A DNA stretch of 64,000 bases from Hyphomicrobiales bacterium (GCA_900472395.1 UCHV01000004.1:224855-288854); one strand, 5' to 3'. Counted from the first letter of the stretch, positions 37,569 through 48,150 are shown. The notes: generated by a model not told the origin, from the sequence alone. Translations and numbers: made by a program.

Positions 37569-39017
37569 CTATTTCAGCCCCTTATAGGCTTCCAGAGCCC
37601 GGTCTCGTGCCAAGCCGTGATTGACGATCGGCTTGGGATATTGTTTGCCGAGCTCGATCCCGGCATCGGCCAGAACATGGGCCGGTGCCTCGAACGGCTT
37701 GTGAACATACTTCTTCGGCAGTTTTTGCAGTTCCGGCACCCAGTGGCGAACATAATCGCCGTCGGGATCGAATTTTTCGCCCTGCAGGATCGGATTGAAT
37801 ATTCGGAAGAACGGCGAGGCATCGGCACCGGAACCGGCCACCCATTGCCAATTGGCGGTATTGCTGGCCGGATCGGCATCCAGCAATGTATCGCGGAACC
37901 ATTCTTCGCCACGCCGCCAGTCGATCAGCAGGTCCTTGATCAGGAAGGATGCGGTGATCATCCGCACGCGGTTGTGCATGTAGCCGGTCTGCCAGAGTTC
38001 TCGCATCCCGGCATCAACGATCGGATACCCGGTCTGTCCCTTGGTCCATGCGGCAAAATCCTTCGCATCGAATTCCCATTCGAAGGCGTCGAACTTGTCA
38101 TCCCAGTTTTTCGTGCGCAGATCGGGAAATTCGATCAGCAGATTGTAGCAGAAATCGCGCCAGGCCAGTTCCTTGCGGAAATGCACGAGATCGTCCTTGT
38201 GGCGCTGGGCCAGCCCGTTCGTGGCATGCCAGATGCGGGCCGGAGAAATTTCGCCGAGCGCCAGATGCGGTGACAATCTTGACGTGGCATCGGTGCCCGG
38301 AAAATCGCGGCCGTGCTTGTAATCGTGGAGATCGGCATCGATCAGATTTTCAAGTTTTTGCCTCGCACCGGCTTCACCCGGCGTCCAGAATTCTGAAAAG
38401 CCGGAAGCCCAGTCCGGTTTTGTCGGCAGCAGGTTCCAGCCGTCGAGCGATTCGGAGCGCGGGTGTGTTTGAGGTGCGACGATGGTTTTCGGCGCATCTG
38501 TGGGCTCCGCCGGCTCGCCAAGCTTCTGCATGGCATTCCAGAACGGGGTATAGACCTTGAACGCGTTGCCGGCCCCGGTGCGGATGGTTTTCGGATCATG
38601 CAGCAACTGGCCATGAAGCGCGCGGATGCCGATGCTGGCCGCTTTCAACGCAATGGCGATATCGCGGTCCATGGACGTACGCTCATACGCGCGATTGACG
38701 AAAACGAGATCGGCGCCGGATGTGCGGGCGATATCCTCCAATACCTCTTCAGCGCGCCCGGAACGCAGGCATAGATCGTTGCCATGGGCCTTGAGGTTAT
38801 CTCGCAAGGCCACCAGCGAATGATGCAGCCACCAGGCCTGCGCGCCGCCCAGAGCGCCGATATCGGGATTTTCGGGCTCGCGAATATAGACGCAGATTAC
38901 CGGTCGATCCGTCTCCACGGCAGCGTGAAGCGCGTGATTGTCATCAAGCCTCAGATCGCGGCGAAACCAGAGAATGACCGGCGTCTTGTCGTTATCAGCC
39001 ACGCGGGCCTCCTTCAT
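37569..39017 (-). CDS. phrB: deoxyribodipyrimidine photolyase
   Basis: 482 residues. The N-terminal antenna-binding domain (VILWFRRDLRLDDNHAL ...) and C-terminal FAD domain (about 200-470) are both intact. FAD and DNA-binding segments include TSRLSPHLALGEISPARIW, ELAWRDFCYNLL, MRELWQTGYMHNRVRMITASFLIKDLLIDWRRGEEWF and NWQWVAGSGADASPFFRIFNP. This matches a class I CPD photolyase, repairing UV pyrimidine dimers in light. ATG at 39017. In the same direction as moeA with a 51-bp gap, possibly at the end of that operon. Confidence 0.95.
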   Translation of the reverse strand: MKEARVADNDKTPVILWFRRDLRLDDNHALHAAVETDRPVICVYIREPENPDIGALGGAQAWWLHHSLVALRDNLKAHGNDLCLRSGRAEEVLEDIARTSGADLVFVNRAYERTSMDRDIAIALKAASIGIRALHGQLLHDPKTIRTGAGNAFKVYTPFWNAMQKLGEPAEPTDAPKTIVAPQTHPRSESLDGWNLLPTKPDWASGFSEFWTPGEAGARQKLENLIDADLHDYKHGRDFPGTDATSRLSPHLALGEISPARIWHATNGLAQRHKDDLVHFRKELAWRDFCYNLLIEFPDLRTKNWDDKFDAFEWEFDAKDFAAWTKGQTGYPIVDAGMRELWQTGYMHNRVRMITASFLIKDLLIDWRRGEEWFRDTLLDADPASNTANWQWVAGSGADASPFFRIFNPILQGEKFDPDGDYVRHWVPELQKLPKKYVHKPFEAPAHVLADAGIELGKQYPKPIVNHGLARDRALEAYKGLK

Positions 39018-39068
39018 GAGGATTACCGGTGCTAAACGCGTCAGCCCGGTAAAGGCTCAACGGTTTGT

Positions 39069-40292
39069 TCAGGGGCGCAGCAGAATGATCGGGCAGGGGC
39101 TGCCGGCCGACAGTTCCGGAGCATGGGGCGGGCGGATGACGAGGCAATCGGATTTCGCGAGGATCTTCATCATCGAGGAGTCCTGCTTGCCATAGGCTTC
39201 GGCCACCAGCCTGCCGCTGTCATCCCGCGAAAGTTTCGCCCGCAGGAAGTCCTGGCGCAGATCATTGGCTGCAAGCGTATGAGCGGTGATCGCTTGCTCC
39301 TCGCGCTTGCGCTGCGGCAGATGCGCCAGCTTTCGCACGGTCGGCTCCAAAAACAGCAGGCTGCAGACAAGGCTTGCGACCGGATTGCCGGGCAGGCCGA
39401 GCACCTGCATGTCACCGAGCGAACCGACCATCAGCGGTTTTCCGGGACGCATGGCGATGCGCCAGAAATCCAGATCCATGCCGACGGATTTCAACACGCC
39501 CTGCACGAGGTCATGATCACCCACCGAAGCGCCGCCGATGGTGACGAGAACATCCGCACCGGCAGAACGCGCTTTCGAGATCGCCTGCTCGATCAGCGCG
39601 GTGTCGTCCCGGACGATGCCGAGGTCGAGCACATCGCCGCCATTGTCGCGCACCAGAGCCGCCACGCCAAAGGTGTTGGAGGCGATGATCTGCGCCGGGC
39701 CGGGTATGCTTCCGGGAACCAGCAGTTCGTCACCGGTGGCAAGGATGGCGACCAGCGGTTTGCGATAGACCGGCAGTTCGGCATTGTTCATCGCTGCGGC
39801 GAGCGTCAGCGTTGAAAAATCAAGCACCGTGCCAGCCGAAAGCGCGGTTTCGCCCTCTGCAAAATCCTGGCCCCGTGGACGGATGTGGCGGCCGGGGGAA
39901 ACGTCGAAGGTGGTACGGATGCGGTTTCCGTCCAGTTTTTCCGCATCTTCCTGGATGAGGATCGTATCGGCGCCTTCAGGCACCGGCGCGCCGGTAAAGA
40001 TTCGCACAGCCTCACCGGGACCGATCCTCCCGTCGAAGGCATGTCCTGCGGAAGCGGTACCGATCACCGTCAATTCGCTGCCTATCTCGGGCGTGTCGGC
40101 GGCGCGGATGGCGTAACCGTCCATGGCGGAGGCATCGAACGGCGGCTGGGTGAGGCGGGCGAGCACGTCGCCGCCGAGAACACGACCGGCAGAGTCGGCC
40201 AGCGCCAGCATTTCGGTCCGGATGACCGGCTTGCTGAGCGCGGCAAGGCGGGCCTTGGCTTCTTCGACGGGAAGCAGGGTAGGTTTGGTCAT
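39069..40292 (-). CDS. moeA: molybdopterin molybdotransferase
   Basis: 407 residues. MoeA inserts molybdate into adenylated molybdopterin. The MPT-binding domain has [17 protein letters not shown] and the PGKP motif ([12 protein letters not shown]), and the N-terminal part has [15 protein letters not shown]. The C-terminal domain IV is also present. ATG at 40292 overlaps the moaC stop by four bases (ATGA), so the two are coupled. Confidence 0.96.
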   Translation of the reverse strand: MTKPTLLPVEEAKARLAALSKPVIRTEMLALADSAGRVLGGDVLARLTQPPFDASAMDGYAIRAADTPEIGSELTVIGTASAGHAFDGRIGPGEAVRIFTGAPVPEGADTILIQEDAEKLDGNRIRTTFDVSPGRHIRPRGQDFAEGETALSAGTVLDFSTLTLAAAMNNAELPVYRKPLVAILATGDELLVPGSIPGPAQIIASNTFGVAALVRDNGGDVLDLGIVRDDTALIEQAISKARSAGADVLVTIGGASVGDHDLVQGVLKSVGMDLDFWRIAMRPGKPLMVGSLGDMQVLGLPGNPVASLVCSLLFLEPTVRKLAHLPQRKREEQAITAHTLAANDLRQDFLRAKLSRDDSGRLVAEAYGKQDSSMMKILAKSDCLVIRPPHAPELSAGSPCPIILLRP

Positions 40293-40783
40293 GGCTCACG
40301 CCGCCAGTCGCCGGATTTTCCGCCGCTCTTCTGCAGCAGCTGGATGCCGCCGATTTCCATGCCTTTGTCTGCCGCCTTCGCCATGTCATAGATCGTCAGG
40401 CAGGCGACGGAAACAGCGGTCAGCGCTTCCATCTCGACACCCGTCTTGCCGCTGAGCTTGGCGGTTGCCGTGACGCGCAGACCGGGCAGGGCGGCATCTT
40501 CCTCGATCTCTACCGAAACCTTGGTCAGCATCAGCGGATGGCAGAGCGGAATGAGATCGGACGTCTTTTTGGCGGCCATGATGCCGGCCAGACGCGCAGT
40601 GCCGATCACGTCGCCCTTCTTGGCATTGCCTTCAAGGATCAACGACAGCGTTTCCGGCAGCATGCGCACGAAACCTTCGGCCGTGGCGATACGGGTGGTT
40701 TCGACCTTGTCGCCGACATCGACCATATGCGCTTCGCCGGACGCGCCGATATGGGTCAGCCCGGGTTTGCTATCGGTCATCAC
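40289..40783 (-). CDS. moaC: cyclic pyranopterin monophosphate synthase
   Basis: 164 residues. MoaC catalyses the second half of the first step of molybdenum cofactor synthesis. Conserved segments include [43 protein letters not shown] and [33 protein letters not shown] residues that form the active site. Four-base overlaps join it to trpC upstream and moeA downstream. Confidence 0.97.
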   Translation of the reverse strand: MMTDSKPGLTHIGASGEAHMVDVGDKVETTRIATAEGFVRMLPETLSLILEGNAKKGDVIGTARLAGIMAAKKTSDLIPLCHPLMLTKVSVEIEEDAALPGLRVTATAKLSGKTGVEMEALTAVSVACLTIYDMAKAADKGMEIGGIQLLQKSGGKSGDWRREP

Positions 40784-41595
40784 TGTGCTGCCGCGGTGAG
40801 GGCATCACCTTTCAGGAGCAGGCGGGTGGCGGCGGCCACGTCGTCCTTTCGCATCAGGCTTTCACCAACAAGGAAGGTCGAGATTTTCGACTTCTGCAGA
40901 CGCAGGCAATCGTCGTGGGTGAAAATGCCGCTTTCGCCGACCAGCAGGCGGTCGTCGGACACCATCGACGCCAGACGTTCGCTGACATCGAGGCTGACCT
41001 CGAAAGTGCGCAGGTTGCGGTTGTTGACGCCGATCATCGGCGACGAGAGTTTCAGCGCCCGCTCCATCTCCGCTTCGTCATGCACCTCGAGAAGAACATC
41101 CATGCCGAGTTCAAAGGCCGTGTCTTCGAGGATGCGTGCTTCGTCATCGGAAAGCGATGCCATGATGATCAGGATGCAATCGCCACCCCAGGCACGGGCT
41201 TCATGGACCTGATACGGCTCGAACAGAAAATCCTTGCGCAGCGCCGGCAGCGAACAGGCGTCGCGGGCCGCCGCGAGAAATTCCGGTGCGCCCTGAAAGC
41301 TCGGACCGTCGGTCAGGACGGAAAGGCAGGCAGCGCCACCGGCCTCATAAGCCTTGGCAAGTGCCGGCGGATCGAAATCCGGGCGGATCAGGCCCTTGGA
41401 AGGGCTGGCCTTCTTGATTTCGGCGATCAGGCCGAATTCGCCCTGCTCACGCTTCGCAACGAGCGATTTATAGAAACCACGCGGCGCGGAGACGTCTTTT
41501 GCCATGGCCTTGAGGTCGTCGAGCGATACGTTTGCCTTCGCCGCGGCGATTTCCTCGCGCTTGTAGGCTTCGATCTTGCGCAGGATGTCGGTCAT
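40780..41595 (-). CDS. trpC: indole-3-glycerol phosphate synthase
   Basis: 271 residues, a monofunctional TrpC TIM barrel. It forms indole-3-glycerol phosphate in tryptophan synthesis. Signature segments: [48 protein letters not shown], and [17 protein letters not shown]. The catalytic Lys and Glu residues are present. Four-base overlaps on both sides with trpD and moaC. Confidence 0.97.
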   Translation of the reverse strand: MTDILRKIEAYKREEIAAAKANVSLDDLKAMAKDVSAPRGFYKSLVAKREQGEFGLIAEIKKASPSKGLIRPDFDPPALAKAYEAGGAACLSVLTDGPSFQGAPEFLAAARDACSLPALRKDFLFEPYQVHEARAWGGDCILIIMASLSDDEARILEDTAFELGMDVLLEVHDEAEMERALKLSSPMIGVNNRNLRTFEVSLDVSERLASMVSDDRLLVGESGIFTHDDCLRLQKSKISTFLVGESLMRKDDVAAATRLLLKGDALTAAAQ

Positions 41596-42629
41596 GCGCC
41601 TGCCCCTTCCTTGTCTGTATTCTCGTTGGAAACGGCGATCAGCCGATCGAGCACTGCGCTCGCATTGCCGCTGTCGAGCGCGTTGGAGGCGATCGTCATG
41701 CCATCCATGACATTCTCCGCCTTGCCGGCGATAACGAGTGCGGCGGCGGCATTGCAGAGCGCAATATCGCGATAGGCGTTACGGGCACCGGCGAGAACGT
41801 CACGCAGCGCCGCAGCATTCACGACGCCATCGCCGCCCTTGAGGTCATCGATGACGGCGCGAGACACGCCAAAATCTTCCGGGGTCAGCTCAAAGCTGCG
41901 GATGACGCCATTTTCCAGCGCCACGACCTGCGTTGTGCCCGTTGTGGTGATCTCGTCCATGCCGTCACCGTAAACGACCCAGACCCGCTCCGAGCCGAGA
42001 TCGCGCAGAGCTTCGGCCAGCGGCTGGAGCCACTGCGGTGAAAATACGCCCAGCAACTGGCGTTTGGCGCCGGCCGGGTTGGAAAGCGGGCCCAGCAGAT
42101 TGAAGATCGTGCGTGTGCCGAGTTCGACGCGGCTTGCCGTTACGTGCCGCATGGCCGCGTGATGTTTCTGGGCGAACATGAAGCCGATCCCGGCCTCGGA
42201 GATGCAGCGGCCGATCTGCTCTGGCCCGATCTCCAGATTGACGCCGAGCGTGCTCAACGCATCGGCCGTGCCGGATTTGGAGCTCTGGGCGCGGTTGCCG
42301 TGTTTGGCCACCGGCACGCCGGCACCCGCGACGATCAACGAGGCGAGTGTCGAGATGTTATAGGTGCCGATCCCGTCGCCACCGGTGCCGACGATATCGA
42401 CGGCATCGGCGGGTGCGGAGACGGGAACCATCTTGGCGCGCATGGTGGAGACGGCGCCGGCGATTTCGTCGACGGTTTCGCCACGTACGCGCAACGCCAT
42501 GAGAAAACCGCCGATCTGCGATGGCGTGGCTTCCCCCGACATCAGGATGTTGAAGGCTTCCAGTGCTTCAGGCCGGCTCAGGCTCTCGCCGGTTGCGACC
42601 TTGGCGATGAACGGTTTCAGGACCGGCAT
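41592..42629 (-). CDS. trpD: anthranilate phosphoribosyltransferase
   Basis: 345 residues. It joins anthranilate and [22 protein letters not shown] (PRPP loop) and [18 protein letters not shown] (substrate loop) are exact family motifs, with the metal-binding DE in [11 protein letters not shown] at 42629, 22 bp after ppiD. Translationally coupled to trpC. Confidence 0.97.
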   Translation of the reverse strand: MPVLKPFIAKVATGESLSRPEALEAFNILMSGEATPSQIGGFLMALRVRGETVDEIAGAVSTMRAKMVPVSAPADAVDIVGTGGDGIGTYNISTLASLIVAGAGVPVAKHGNRAQSSKSGTADALSTLGVNLEIGPEQIGRCISEAGIGFMFAQKHHAAMRHVTASRVELGTRTIFNLLGPLSNPAGAKRQLLGVFSPQWLQPLAEALRDLGSERVWVVYGDGMDEITTTGTTQVVALENGVIRSFELTPEDFGVSRAVIDDLKGGDGVVNAAALRDVLAGARNAYRDIALCNAAAALVIAGKAENVMDGMTIASNALDSGNASAVLDRLIAVSNENTDKEGAGA

Positions 42630-42651
42630 GTCATTCCTCCTCGGTCCGCGC

Positions 42652-44547
42652 TCAGCGCATCGTTGCCAGAGCCTGTTCGGCTGCGGTCTGGTTTATCTGG
42701 ACGCCAAAATCCTGCTGCAGGCGGTTGACCATCTGATCGAGCATGTCGTCGCCGGCGGTGCGGGCAATCTGCTGCATCTGCTGGTCGTCGGCTCCGCCGG
42801 CGCCAGCCGGCTGATGGTCGACATTGGTGACCTTCATGAGAAGGCGGCTTTCGCCATCGGCGGCAAGGGCATTGGCGTTCGAATTGACGGGACCGGCAAA
42901 CGCGGCCTGAACCGTGGACTGGCCGAACACGGCGTCGTTGCTGGAGCGGCGCAGGCCTTCCTTCTTTTCAACCGTGATGCCGAGCTCGCCGGCAATGGTC
43001 GCCAGCGTCTCGCCGCCTTCGATGCGGCCCTTGTATTCTTCGACCTTGGCGTTGAGAGCGGCCTTCTGCTGCTCGTTCGTCCAGTCTGCCACAGCCTTTT
43101 CGCGCACTTCCGTAAGCGGACGCTCGCGCTCTTCGATCACGTCGTCGACACTGAACCAGACATAACCGGTATTGCCCAGATTGACCGGCAGGGAGTCTGC
43201 ACCCACTTCGGCACGGAATGCTTCCGGCAGAAAATTGTCGGACTGGGGAAGGGTGGCGATGCGGTTGCCGCTTTCGTCATTGCCGCTCTGGTCGAGAGTG
43301 ACGGTCGTGGCCTTCAGCTTCAGTTCGATGGCGGCTTCCTGCAGGGTTGCGCCATTGCCACGCATGTCGTCGAAGCGGTCATGCGTTTCGGTAAGGCTGC
43401 GCGAAGCGGCCGAGAGCGCCAGCTGGTTACGGATCTCTTCTTTTACCTCGTCGAAGGTCTTGGTGGTCGCTGGCTTCACATCGCTGACGCGCAGGATGAC
43501 TGCGCCGAACGTGCCCTGGATGGCCGGGCTGGTGCCGCCGGTGGCAGGCAGCGCGAAAGCGGCCGCGCCAACCTTCGGATCCGGCACCTGTTCCTTGGTG
43601 AATTCGCCAAGCAGAACGTCGGCCGGCGTCTTGCCCTGGTCAGAGACCAGCTGGTCGAAGGTGACGGCGCGCGATGCCAGCTGGCCTGCTGCGGCGTCGG
43701 CCATTTCCTTGCTCGGGAAAGTCAGTTGCTCTACCTTGCGGGTTTCCGGCGTGCCGAACGTATCCTTGCGGCGATCGTAATCGGCCTGAACCTGCTCGAT
43801 GGTAATCGAGGCCGGATCGGCAACGTCGGACGGCTGCAGCGTCACATAGGTTACCTTGCGGAATTCCGGAGCGCGGTAACGCGCCTTTGCGCCTTCGAAC
43901 CATGCGGCCAGCACGTCGTCTGCGGGCGCCTTGACCGGCGGAATGTTGGCATAGGAGAGGATCAGGTAATCGACCGTGCGGGTCTCGTCGGAATACTGGC
44001 GCAGCGCATCGACCATGACGGCCGGAGGCGTGAACCCATCCGAGACGGCATCGACGATCTGGCTGCGTACCGCGATCTTCTTGCGTTCCTTGATGTATTC
44101 GTTCTCGTCGAAACCGGCGGCCTGCAGACGCGAGGAAAACAGCTGGCGGTCGAACTGGCCGTTGCTGTTCTTGAAAGCCGGATCGTCGGCTACCAGAAGC
44201 GCCAGGCGATCGTCCGACAGACCGAGGCGCATGTCGGAAGCGAGCTGGTCGAGAGCGGCACCGGCAGCGAGCTGGCTGAATACCTGCTGGTCGATGCCGA
44301 AGGTACGAGCCTGTTCGGCCGTCAGGTGCGTGCCGAACTGGCGGCTCAGCTGTGAAAGCTGACGCTGCATGGCAAGGCGATATTCCTGCGGGGTGACGCT
44401 CTGGTCGCCCACCGTCATGACCGAGTTGCCACCGGCCGGCGCCATGATCGAGGCCGAAACACCCCAGATGCCGAATGATACGCCGAGCAGCAGAAGAAGC
44501 GCTTTGGCAACCCAGGAGCGGGAGGCTGTTCTGAGGGAATCGAGCAT
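42652..44547 (-). CDS. SurA N-terminal / PpiD-type peptidylprolyl isomerase
   Basis: 631 residues. A single N-terminal membrane anchor (about 12-34) is followed by a SurA_N-like chaperone domain (about 45-190), a parvulin domain (about 245-365) and a second isomerase-like segment. This is the inner-membrane, periplasm-facing PpiD family, which helps folding of exported proteins. ATG at 44547. It leads the trpD-trpC-moaC-moeA operon. Confidence 0.9.
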   Translation of the reverse strand: MLDSLRTASRSWVAKALLLLLGVSFGIWGVSASIMAPAGGNSVMTVGDQSVTPQEYRLAMQRQLSQLSRQFGTHLTAEQARTFGIDQQVFSQLAAGAALDQLASDMRLGLSDDRLALLVADDPAFKNSNGQFDRQLFSSRLQAAGFDENEYIKERKKIAVRSQIVDAVSDGFTPPAVMVDALRQYSDETRTVDYLILSYANIPPVKAPADDVLAAWFEGAKARYRAPEFRKVTYVTLQPSDVADPASITIEQVQADYDRRKDTFGTPETRKVEQLTFPSKEMADAAAGQLASRAVTFDQLVSDQGKTPADVLLGEFTKEQVPDPKVGAAAFALPATGGTSPAIQGTFGAVILRVSDVKPATTKTFDEVKEEIRNQLALSAASRSLTETHDRFDDMRGNGATLQEAAIELKLKATTVTLDQSGNDESGNRIATLPQSDNFLPEAFRAEVGADSLPVNLGNTGYVWFSVDDVIEERERPLTEVREKAVADWTNEQQKAALNAKVEEYKGRIEGGETLATIAGELGITVEKKEGLRRSSNDAVFGQSTVQAAFAGPVNSNANALAADGESRLLMKVTNVDHQPAGAGGADDQQMQQIARTAGDDMLDQMVNRLQQDFGVQINQTAAEQALATMR

Positions 44548-44673
44548 GGACTACATCACCTTGCGAATTATTATGCGCCGCCTTCATGCTGGCGGTCGTC
44601 GTTGAGAGATTGTCTCTAGAACAAACCGCTGCGGAAATGAAGGCATTGCGTGCAAAAGCGATGCACAGGTGTG

Positions 44674-45627
44674 TTATGCCGTCTTGTGGCAAGAAACCGC
44701 GTTTTCGCTCCGGTTCTTGCGCGCACGAAAAACGGCCTCGGTGATGAGCGACATCGGCAGGCCTATGGCGAGCGGAATCAGGAAGTAGATGACGCGAAAT
44801 GCCACGAGAGCGCCGATGGATGCCTGATCGCCCATCACGTGGCGAACGGTCACTTCCAGCACGCCGAGGCCCCCCGGAGCGTGGGTTATGAGGATCGCCA
44901 CATTGGCCAGAACAAAGGCAGTTGCCGCCTTGAGATAGCTGACATCGGCGGATGCCGCCATCACTTCACGCAGGCAGGCGGAAACGAGCGCGAAATTGAT
45001 GGTCCCGACGACGATCTGCATCACGGCCACCCGCCAGGTCGGCATGGCGAAAGTCCATTTCCAGATTTTCAGCGGTTTTCGGACCGTCGCGGCCACAATG
45101 ACATAAAGCAGCGACGCCAGCAGAAGGCCGATGCCTGTCATCGTCACCATGCCCTCGCTCAATCCCAGGACACTGGCCGTATCGGACGGGTTGAGAATCA
45201 GAACGATTCCGCCGAGGACAGCCAGTCCGAGCCCGACTGTCACACCGGATAGAATCACGATCTTCGCAACGGCTTCGGCATCCAGTCCCCAGTGGGCGTA
45301 ATACCGGTAACGGATGGCGCCGCTGCTCAATCCCGCCAATCCGACGCTTTGGCCGATCGACAGGGCAAGAAACGAGGCGAGTGCGATCTTCGGATAGGGC
45401 AGGCGGCCGCCGACATAAAGCACACCGGCCCAATCGAAGAAGGTCAGGCACAGGTAGGAAGCTGCGGCAAAAGCCAGCGCCATCACCAGATTGGCGGTCG
45501 GAATGGCCTGAACGGACTGGACGATTTCGGCAAAGGTGAATTGCCGCAAGCCGTTGTAAAGGAGGTAACCGGCGAGGCCAAAGCCGATAACGATCATGGA
45601 CCAGGCAAAAATCCTTTTGCCGCTCAT
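44674..45627 (-). CDS. lysylphosphatidylglycerol synthase TM-region / flippase-like membrane protein
   Basis: 317 residues with about eight membrane helices, matching the LPG_synthase_TM (UPF0104) family, i.e. the transmembrane part of MprF without the catalytic domain. The region SLSIGQSVGLAGLSSGAIRYRYYAHWGL and ILITHAPGGLGVLEVTV are family signatures. Members likely move or flip lipids. ATG at 45627 overlaps the stop of a 38-codon ORF by four bases (ATGA), suggesting coupling. Confidence 0.85.
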   Translation of the reverse strand: MSGKRIFAWSMIVIGFGLAGYLLYNGLRQFTFAEIVQSVQAIPTANLVMALAFAAASYLCLTFFDWAGVLYVGGRLPYPKIALASFLALSIGQSVGLAGLSSGAIRYRYYAHWGLDAEAVAKIVILSGVTVGLGLAVLGGIVLILNPSDTASVLGLSEGMVTMTGIGLLLASLLYVIVAATVRKPLKIWKWTFAMPTWRVAVMQIVVGTINFALVSACLREVMAASADVSYLKAATAFVLANVAILITHAPGGLGVLEVTVRHVMGDQASIGALVAFRVIYFLIPLAIGLPMSLITEAVFRARKNRSENAVSCHKTA

Positions 45628-45740
45628 GACGTTGCTCGCGCATCAAAAACGGGAATGCCATCGTGGCTTTTTGTCGGGATTGCGGGGACGGTAAAGCGGC
45701 CGGGCAGGGGTGTCGTGAGGCGGGCGAAAATTGTCGCCAT
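45624..45740 (-). CDS. possible 38-residue coupled small ORF
   Basis: A short reading frame MATIFARLTTPLPGRFTVPA... ending ARATS. It has a good ribosome site (GGAGA, 8 bases before the ATG at 45740). Its TGA stop overlaps the ATG of the flippase-like gene. These two features are unlikely by chance together. The product is Pro-rich, not hydrophobic, with no recognised family. It could be a real small protein, a coupling leader peptide or a remnant of a lost larger gene. Confidence 0.45.
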   Translation of the reverse strand: MATIFARLTTPLPGRFTVPAIPTKSHDGIPVFDARATS

Positions 45741-45768
45741 GTAAAAATCTCCGGGAAGGAGACGGCTC

Positions 45769-45788
45769 AACGGCGGCTTGCCGTTTTT
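45769..45788 (+). terminator. short terminator-like hairpin
   Basis: AACGGC (45769-45774) pairs with GCCGTT (45780-45785) followed by TTT. It faces plus-strand transcripts, but no plus-strand gene ends nearby, so its role is unclear. Confidence 0.4.
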
Positions 45789-45949
45789 GTTCCATGATTG
45801 GGGAGTAGCCCGGCGATGAAAGGGATGCGCTAAGGTCGCACACAGCGGTTGTCATCGTTCAGCGTGCGTTAATCTCATTATGCGCATCCTAACTAAAGAT
45901 CGCAGGGTTTCATGCTTATGGGATCCTCGAGTGAAACAGGACGTGTCCA

Positions 45950-46318
45950 ATGAACAAGACAATTCGCGTCGCAATCATACTGGCTCTCTCTGCCGGCAGT
46001 ATTCTGGCGCAGACTGCGCCGGCCAGCGCCCAGTGGCGCGATGGCCCGCCGCGTTGGGACGACCGTCGCGGTCCGCCACCACCGCCGCCGCGCCGCCATC
46101 ATCGTGATCGCGACAATGGCCGCATTATCGCTGGTGGTCTTGCTGCCGGCGTGATTGGCGGCCTCATCGGCGGCGCGCTTGCCAACGGCAATAACGGCGG
46201 CCCGCGCTATATCGAGGAAGCTCCGCCGCCGCGCCCGCGTTGCTGGTACGAAGATCGCCGCGTCGGCAATTCCTATGACGATGGCTGGCACTACGAGAAC
46301 GTACGCGTCTGCAACTGA
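45950..46318 (+). CDS. small secreted protein with Gly-zipper-like segment
   Basis: 122 residues with a signal peptide (about 1-27, ending PASAQ). A Pro/Arg/Asp-rich stretch (RDGPPRWDDRRGPPPPPPRR) is followed by a glycine-rich helix (IIAGGLAAGVIGGLIGGALANG) and a C-terminal YxDDGWHYENVRVCN with a pair of Cys. Similar small envelope proteins are common in rhizobia. Its precise role is unknown. ATG at 45950; terminator just after the stop. Confidence 0.75.
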   Translation: MNKTIRVAIILALSAGSILAQTAPASAQWRDGPPRWDDRRGPPPPPPRRHHRDRDNGRIIAGGLAAGVIGGLIGGALANGNNGGPRYIEEAPPPRPRCWYEDRRVGNSYDDGWHYENVRVCN

Positions 46319-46341
46319 GCGGATAAACTGGAATGTGGGAG

Positions 46342-46370
46342 CAGCCGGCCTTGTGCCGGCTGTTTTCGTT
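46342..46370 (+). terminator. terminator of the small secreted protein
   Basis: CAGCCGGC (46342-46349) pairs with GCCGGCTG (46355-46362), followed by TTTTCGTT. It lies 23 bp after the stop codon at 46318. Confidence 0.88.
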
Positions 46371-46418
46371 TGCGCGCAAGCCGGCGCGCCGATGTTGCTC
46401 ATGAGGGGTAGTGATCGG

Positions 46419-47294
46419 CTAAAGTAGCCCGTGATGAACGATGGCATCTGCTATTCGGGAATCCCTAAATTCGAGTGCATCCGTTCCGGCAGCCAAGGCG
46501 CCAACTCCTTGAGGGGCAACTAACAGTAATCGATATTCCTCTTCGTGTGCGTAGGCCGGTGACTTCACGAACGCTGTGCCAAGCCAAACTGCCAGATTGT
46601 CTCGATCACTTGCCTTGAAATCATCTTCTATCGTCCAGTGTCTGTCCTTGGGCCCATATACAACTGTGCGACCAATCATGTGAAGATCAGCAGTTTTCGG
46701 ATCTTCCAGAAGTATTTTTGATAAATAATCTAGTAATTTTCTGGTGTCGTATGTGACGAACGCACTCAATTCGTCATTTCCTTTTTGTCGCAAATTTTCA
46801 AGCCGACCGCGAGAATACGGGCCAACTGAAGAGCAGGAGCAATAGTCATTAACTGTGAGTTCGACGACCACAGGGTGTTCAACGCCAGAGATATGTACAT
46901 CTTGAAGGACGAGGCCGTCAGCCTCAAATTTTTTGAAGATGCCGCCCCTAGTTCGAAAGGTTTCCCGTGTTGTTCCTTCTTGGTAGTCGCCGAATCTCCC
47001 TGAGTTCAATTTTTTGTCTGCTGGCGCATAGCTGTCGATTGTCCCAAATCTAAAGTAACCTTTAACGGTCGAGTTGAGGTGCTTTGGATCCATATGGCGG
47101 GTGATTTGCTGAGGGGCATCAGCTGAGAGCTGCTCGATTTCGTCTTTTGTTAAAGTAAACTGAATTGTTTTTTTAATAAGAATCCCCACGTTGCCTGTGC
47201 GGGATTGATCTTTATTCCGTGTGATATTGTATGGAATGGAATATAAAGGAGATGTGGATGCGCTCGCCATGAGTTTTCGATATCGTCTATTCAT
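46419..47294 (-). CDS. AT-rich orphan gene, weakly DUF2971-like
   Basis: 291 residues. ATG at 47294 has GAGG upstream. Base composition is plainly more AT-rich than all its neighbours, with AT-rich codons, so it is probably horizontally acquired. The chain contains TVKGYFRFGTIDSYAPADKK, then RFGDYQEGTTRETFRTRGG, and near the C-terminus LGTAFVKSPAYAHEEEYRLLLV. The last pattern (aromatic-K ... YAxExEYRL) recalls DUF2971 proteins, which are of unknown function and often occur in accessory or defence islands. The match is weak. No membrane segment. It sits just beyond the 3' end of tRNA-Ser, a usual integration place. Confidence 0.6.
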   Translation of the reverse strand: MNRRYRKLMASASTSPLYSIPYNITRNKDQSRTGNVGILIKKTIQFTLTKDEIEQLSADAPQQITRHMDPKHLNSTVKGYFRFGTIDSYAPADKKLNSGRFGDYQEGTTRETFRTRGGIFKKFEADGLVLQDVHISGVEHPVVVELTVNDYCSCSSVGPYSRGRLENLRQKGNDELSAFVTYDTRKLLDYLSKILLEDPKTADLHMIGRTVVYGPKDRHWTIEDDFKASDRDNLAVWLGTAFVKSPAYAHEEEYRLLLVAPQGVGALAAGTDALEFRDSRIADAIVHHGLL

Positions 47295-47526
47295 GTGGTC
47301 CTCTGCCTTTTTTGCGGCAGATTATCGTTTGAATGGATGCGTTTGCTACAGCCAATTTTGGTTATTACGGTTACTCGAAGCACTTAAAGCGGTGTGTTGT
47401 TTGTTTGCGCGCAGGCGGCCGAAGATGCCCGTGTGCGCTACTGCTTGGTAATGCAAAAGGTGAAAGTAGTGAGATTGGGTTATTCCCACGGGGAACTTCG
47501 GAGATTGCACCAATAGCAATAGTTGA

Positions 47527-47616
47527 TGGCGGAAGAGGTGGGATTCGAACCCACGGTACGGTCTCCCGCACGCCGGTTTTCAAGACCGGTTCCTTAAACC
47601 ACTCGGACACTCTTCC
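47527..47616 (-). tRNA. tRNA-Ser (anticodon UGA)
   Basis: The minus-strand sequence begins GGAAGAGTG and ends CTCTTCCGCCA, with a seven-base acceptor stem, an encoded CCA, a T loop of GGTTCGAATCC type, and a long variable arm as in type II tRNAs. The anticodon loop CTTGAAA gives UGA at 47580-47582, decoding UCA. Length is 90 nt. Its 3' end points toward the AT-rich gene. Confidence 0.97.
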
Positions 47617-47772
47617 AGCGAATGAGCAGGCTCGTGGAGCCGTGCAACGCATTCTCGAACGTGGCTTTACAGCGTAGCGGGGCCGATCGTCAACTGCGCC
47701 GAAAGCCTGGTGGCTTGTTATGGAGGTGCAAATGCCTACCTGTCTGCTGGTGCTTGTTGTTGTGAGGCTTTG

Positions 47773-48150
47773 ATGGGTATTTTTGACGGACTGCTCGGCC
47801 ACGGTTCTTCGGTGGATCCGGCTGATTTGAACAAGCGTCTCAATGGCGTGTTGATCGATGGCGAAGTGCCGGAACTCGCGTTCAAGGTTATCCGGGATTT
47901 CTTCGTTTTCACGCAGCGGCGAATCATCCTTGTGGATATTCAGGGGATCACGGGCAGCAAGGTGGATTACACGTCCATTCCCTACCGTGCGATAACGCAG
48001 TTTTCGGTGGAAACTGCCGGTACGTTCGACCTCGATTCCGAGTTGAAGATCTGGGTTTCCGGAGGCAGCACACCAATCACCAAAACGCTGAAAAAGGGAA
48101 CGGATGTCCGCGGCATCCAGAGGGCGCTTGCGACGGGCGTGCTTCGTTGA
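47773..48150 (+). CDS. PH domain-containing protein (YvbH-like)
   Basis: 125 residues of the bacterial PH-domain family. It begins MGIFDGLLGHGSSVDPADLNKRLNGVLIDGEVPELAFKVIRDFFVFTQRRIILVDIQGITGSKVDYTSIPYRAITQFSVETAG; this seven-strand pattern is typical, and the family function is unknown. ATG at 47773 with GAGG upstream; the frame starts at 47710. Soluble. Confidence 0.85.
   Translation: MGIFDGLLGHGSSVDPADLNKRLNGVLIDGEVPELAFKVIRDFFVFTQRRIILVDIQGITGSKVDYTSIPYRAITQFSVETAGTFDLDSELKIWVSGGSTPITKTLKKGTDVRGIQRALATGVLR

Noticed and set aside
46342..47616. Search for an att duplicate of the tRNA-Ser 3' end on the far side of the AT-rich gene
   Set aside because: I saw no copy of the tRNA 3' segment around 46320-46440, so an integrated element with intact ends is not supported.
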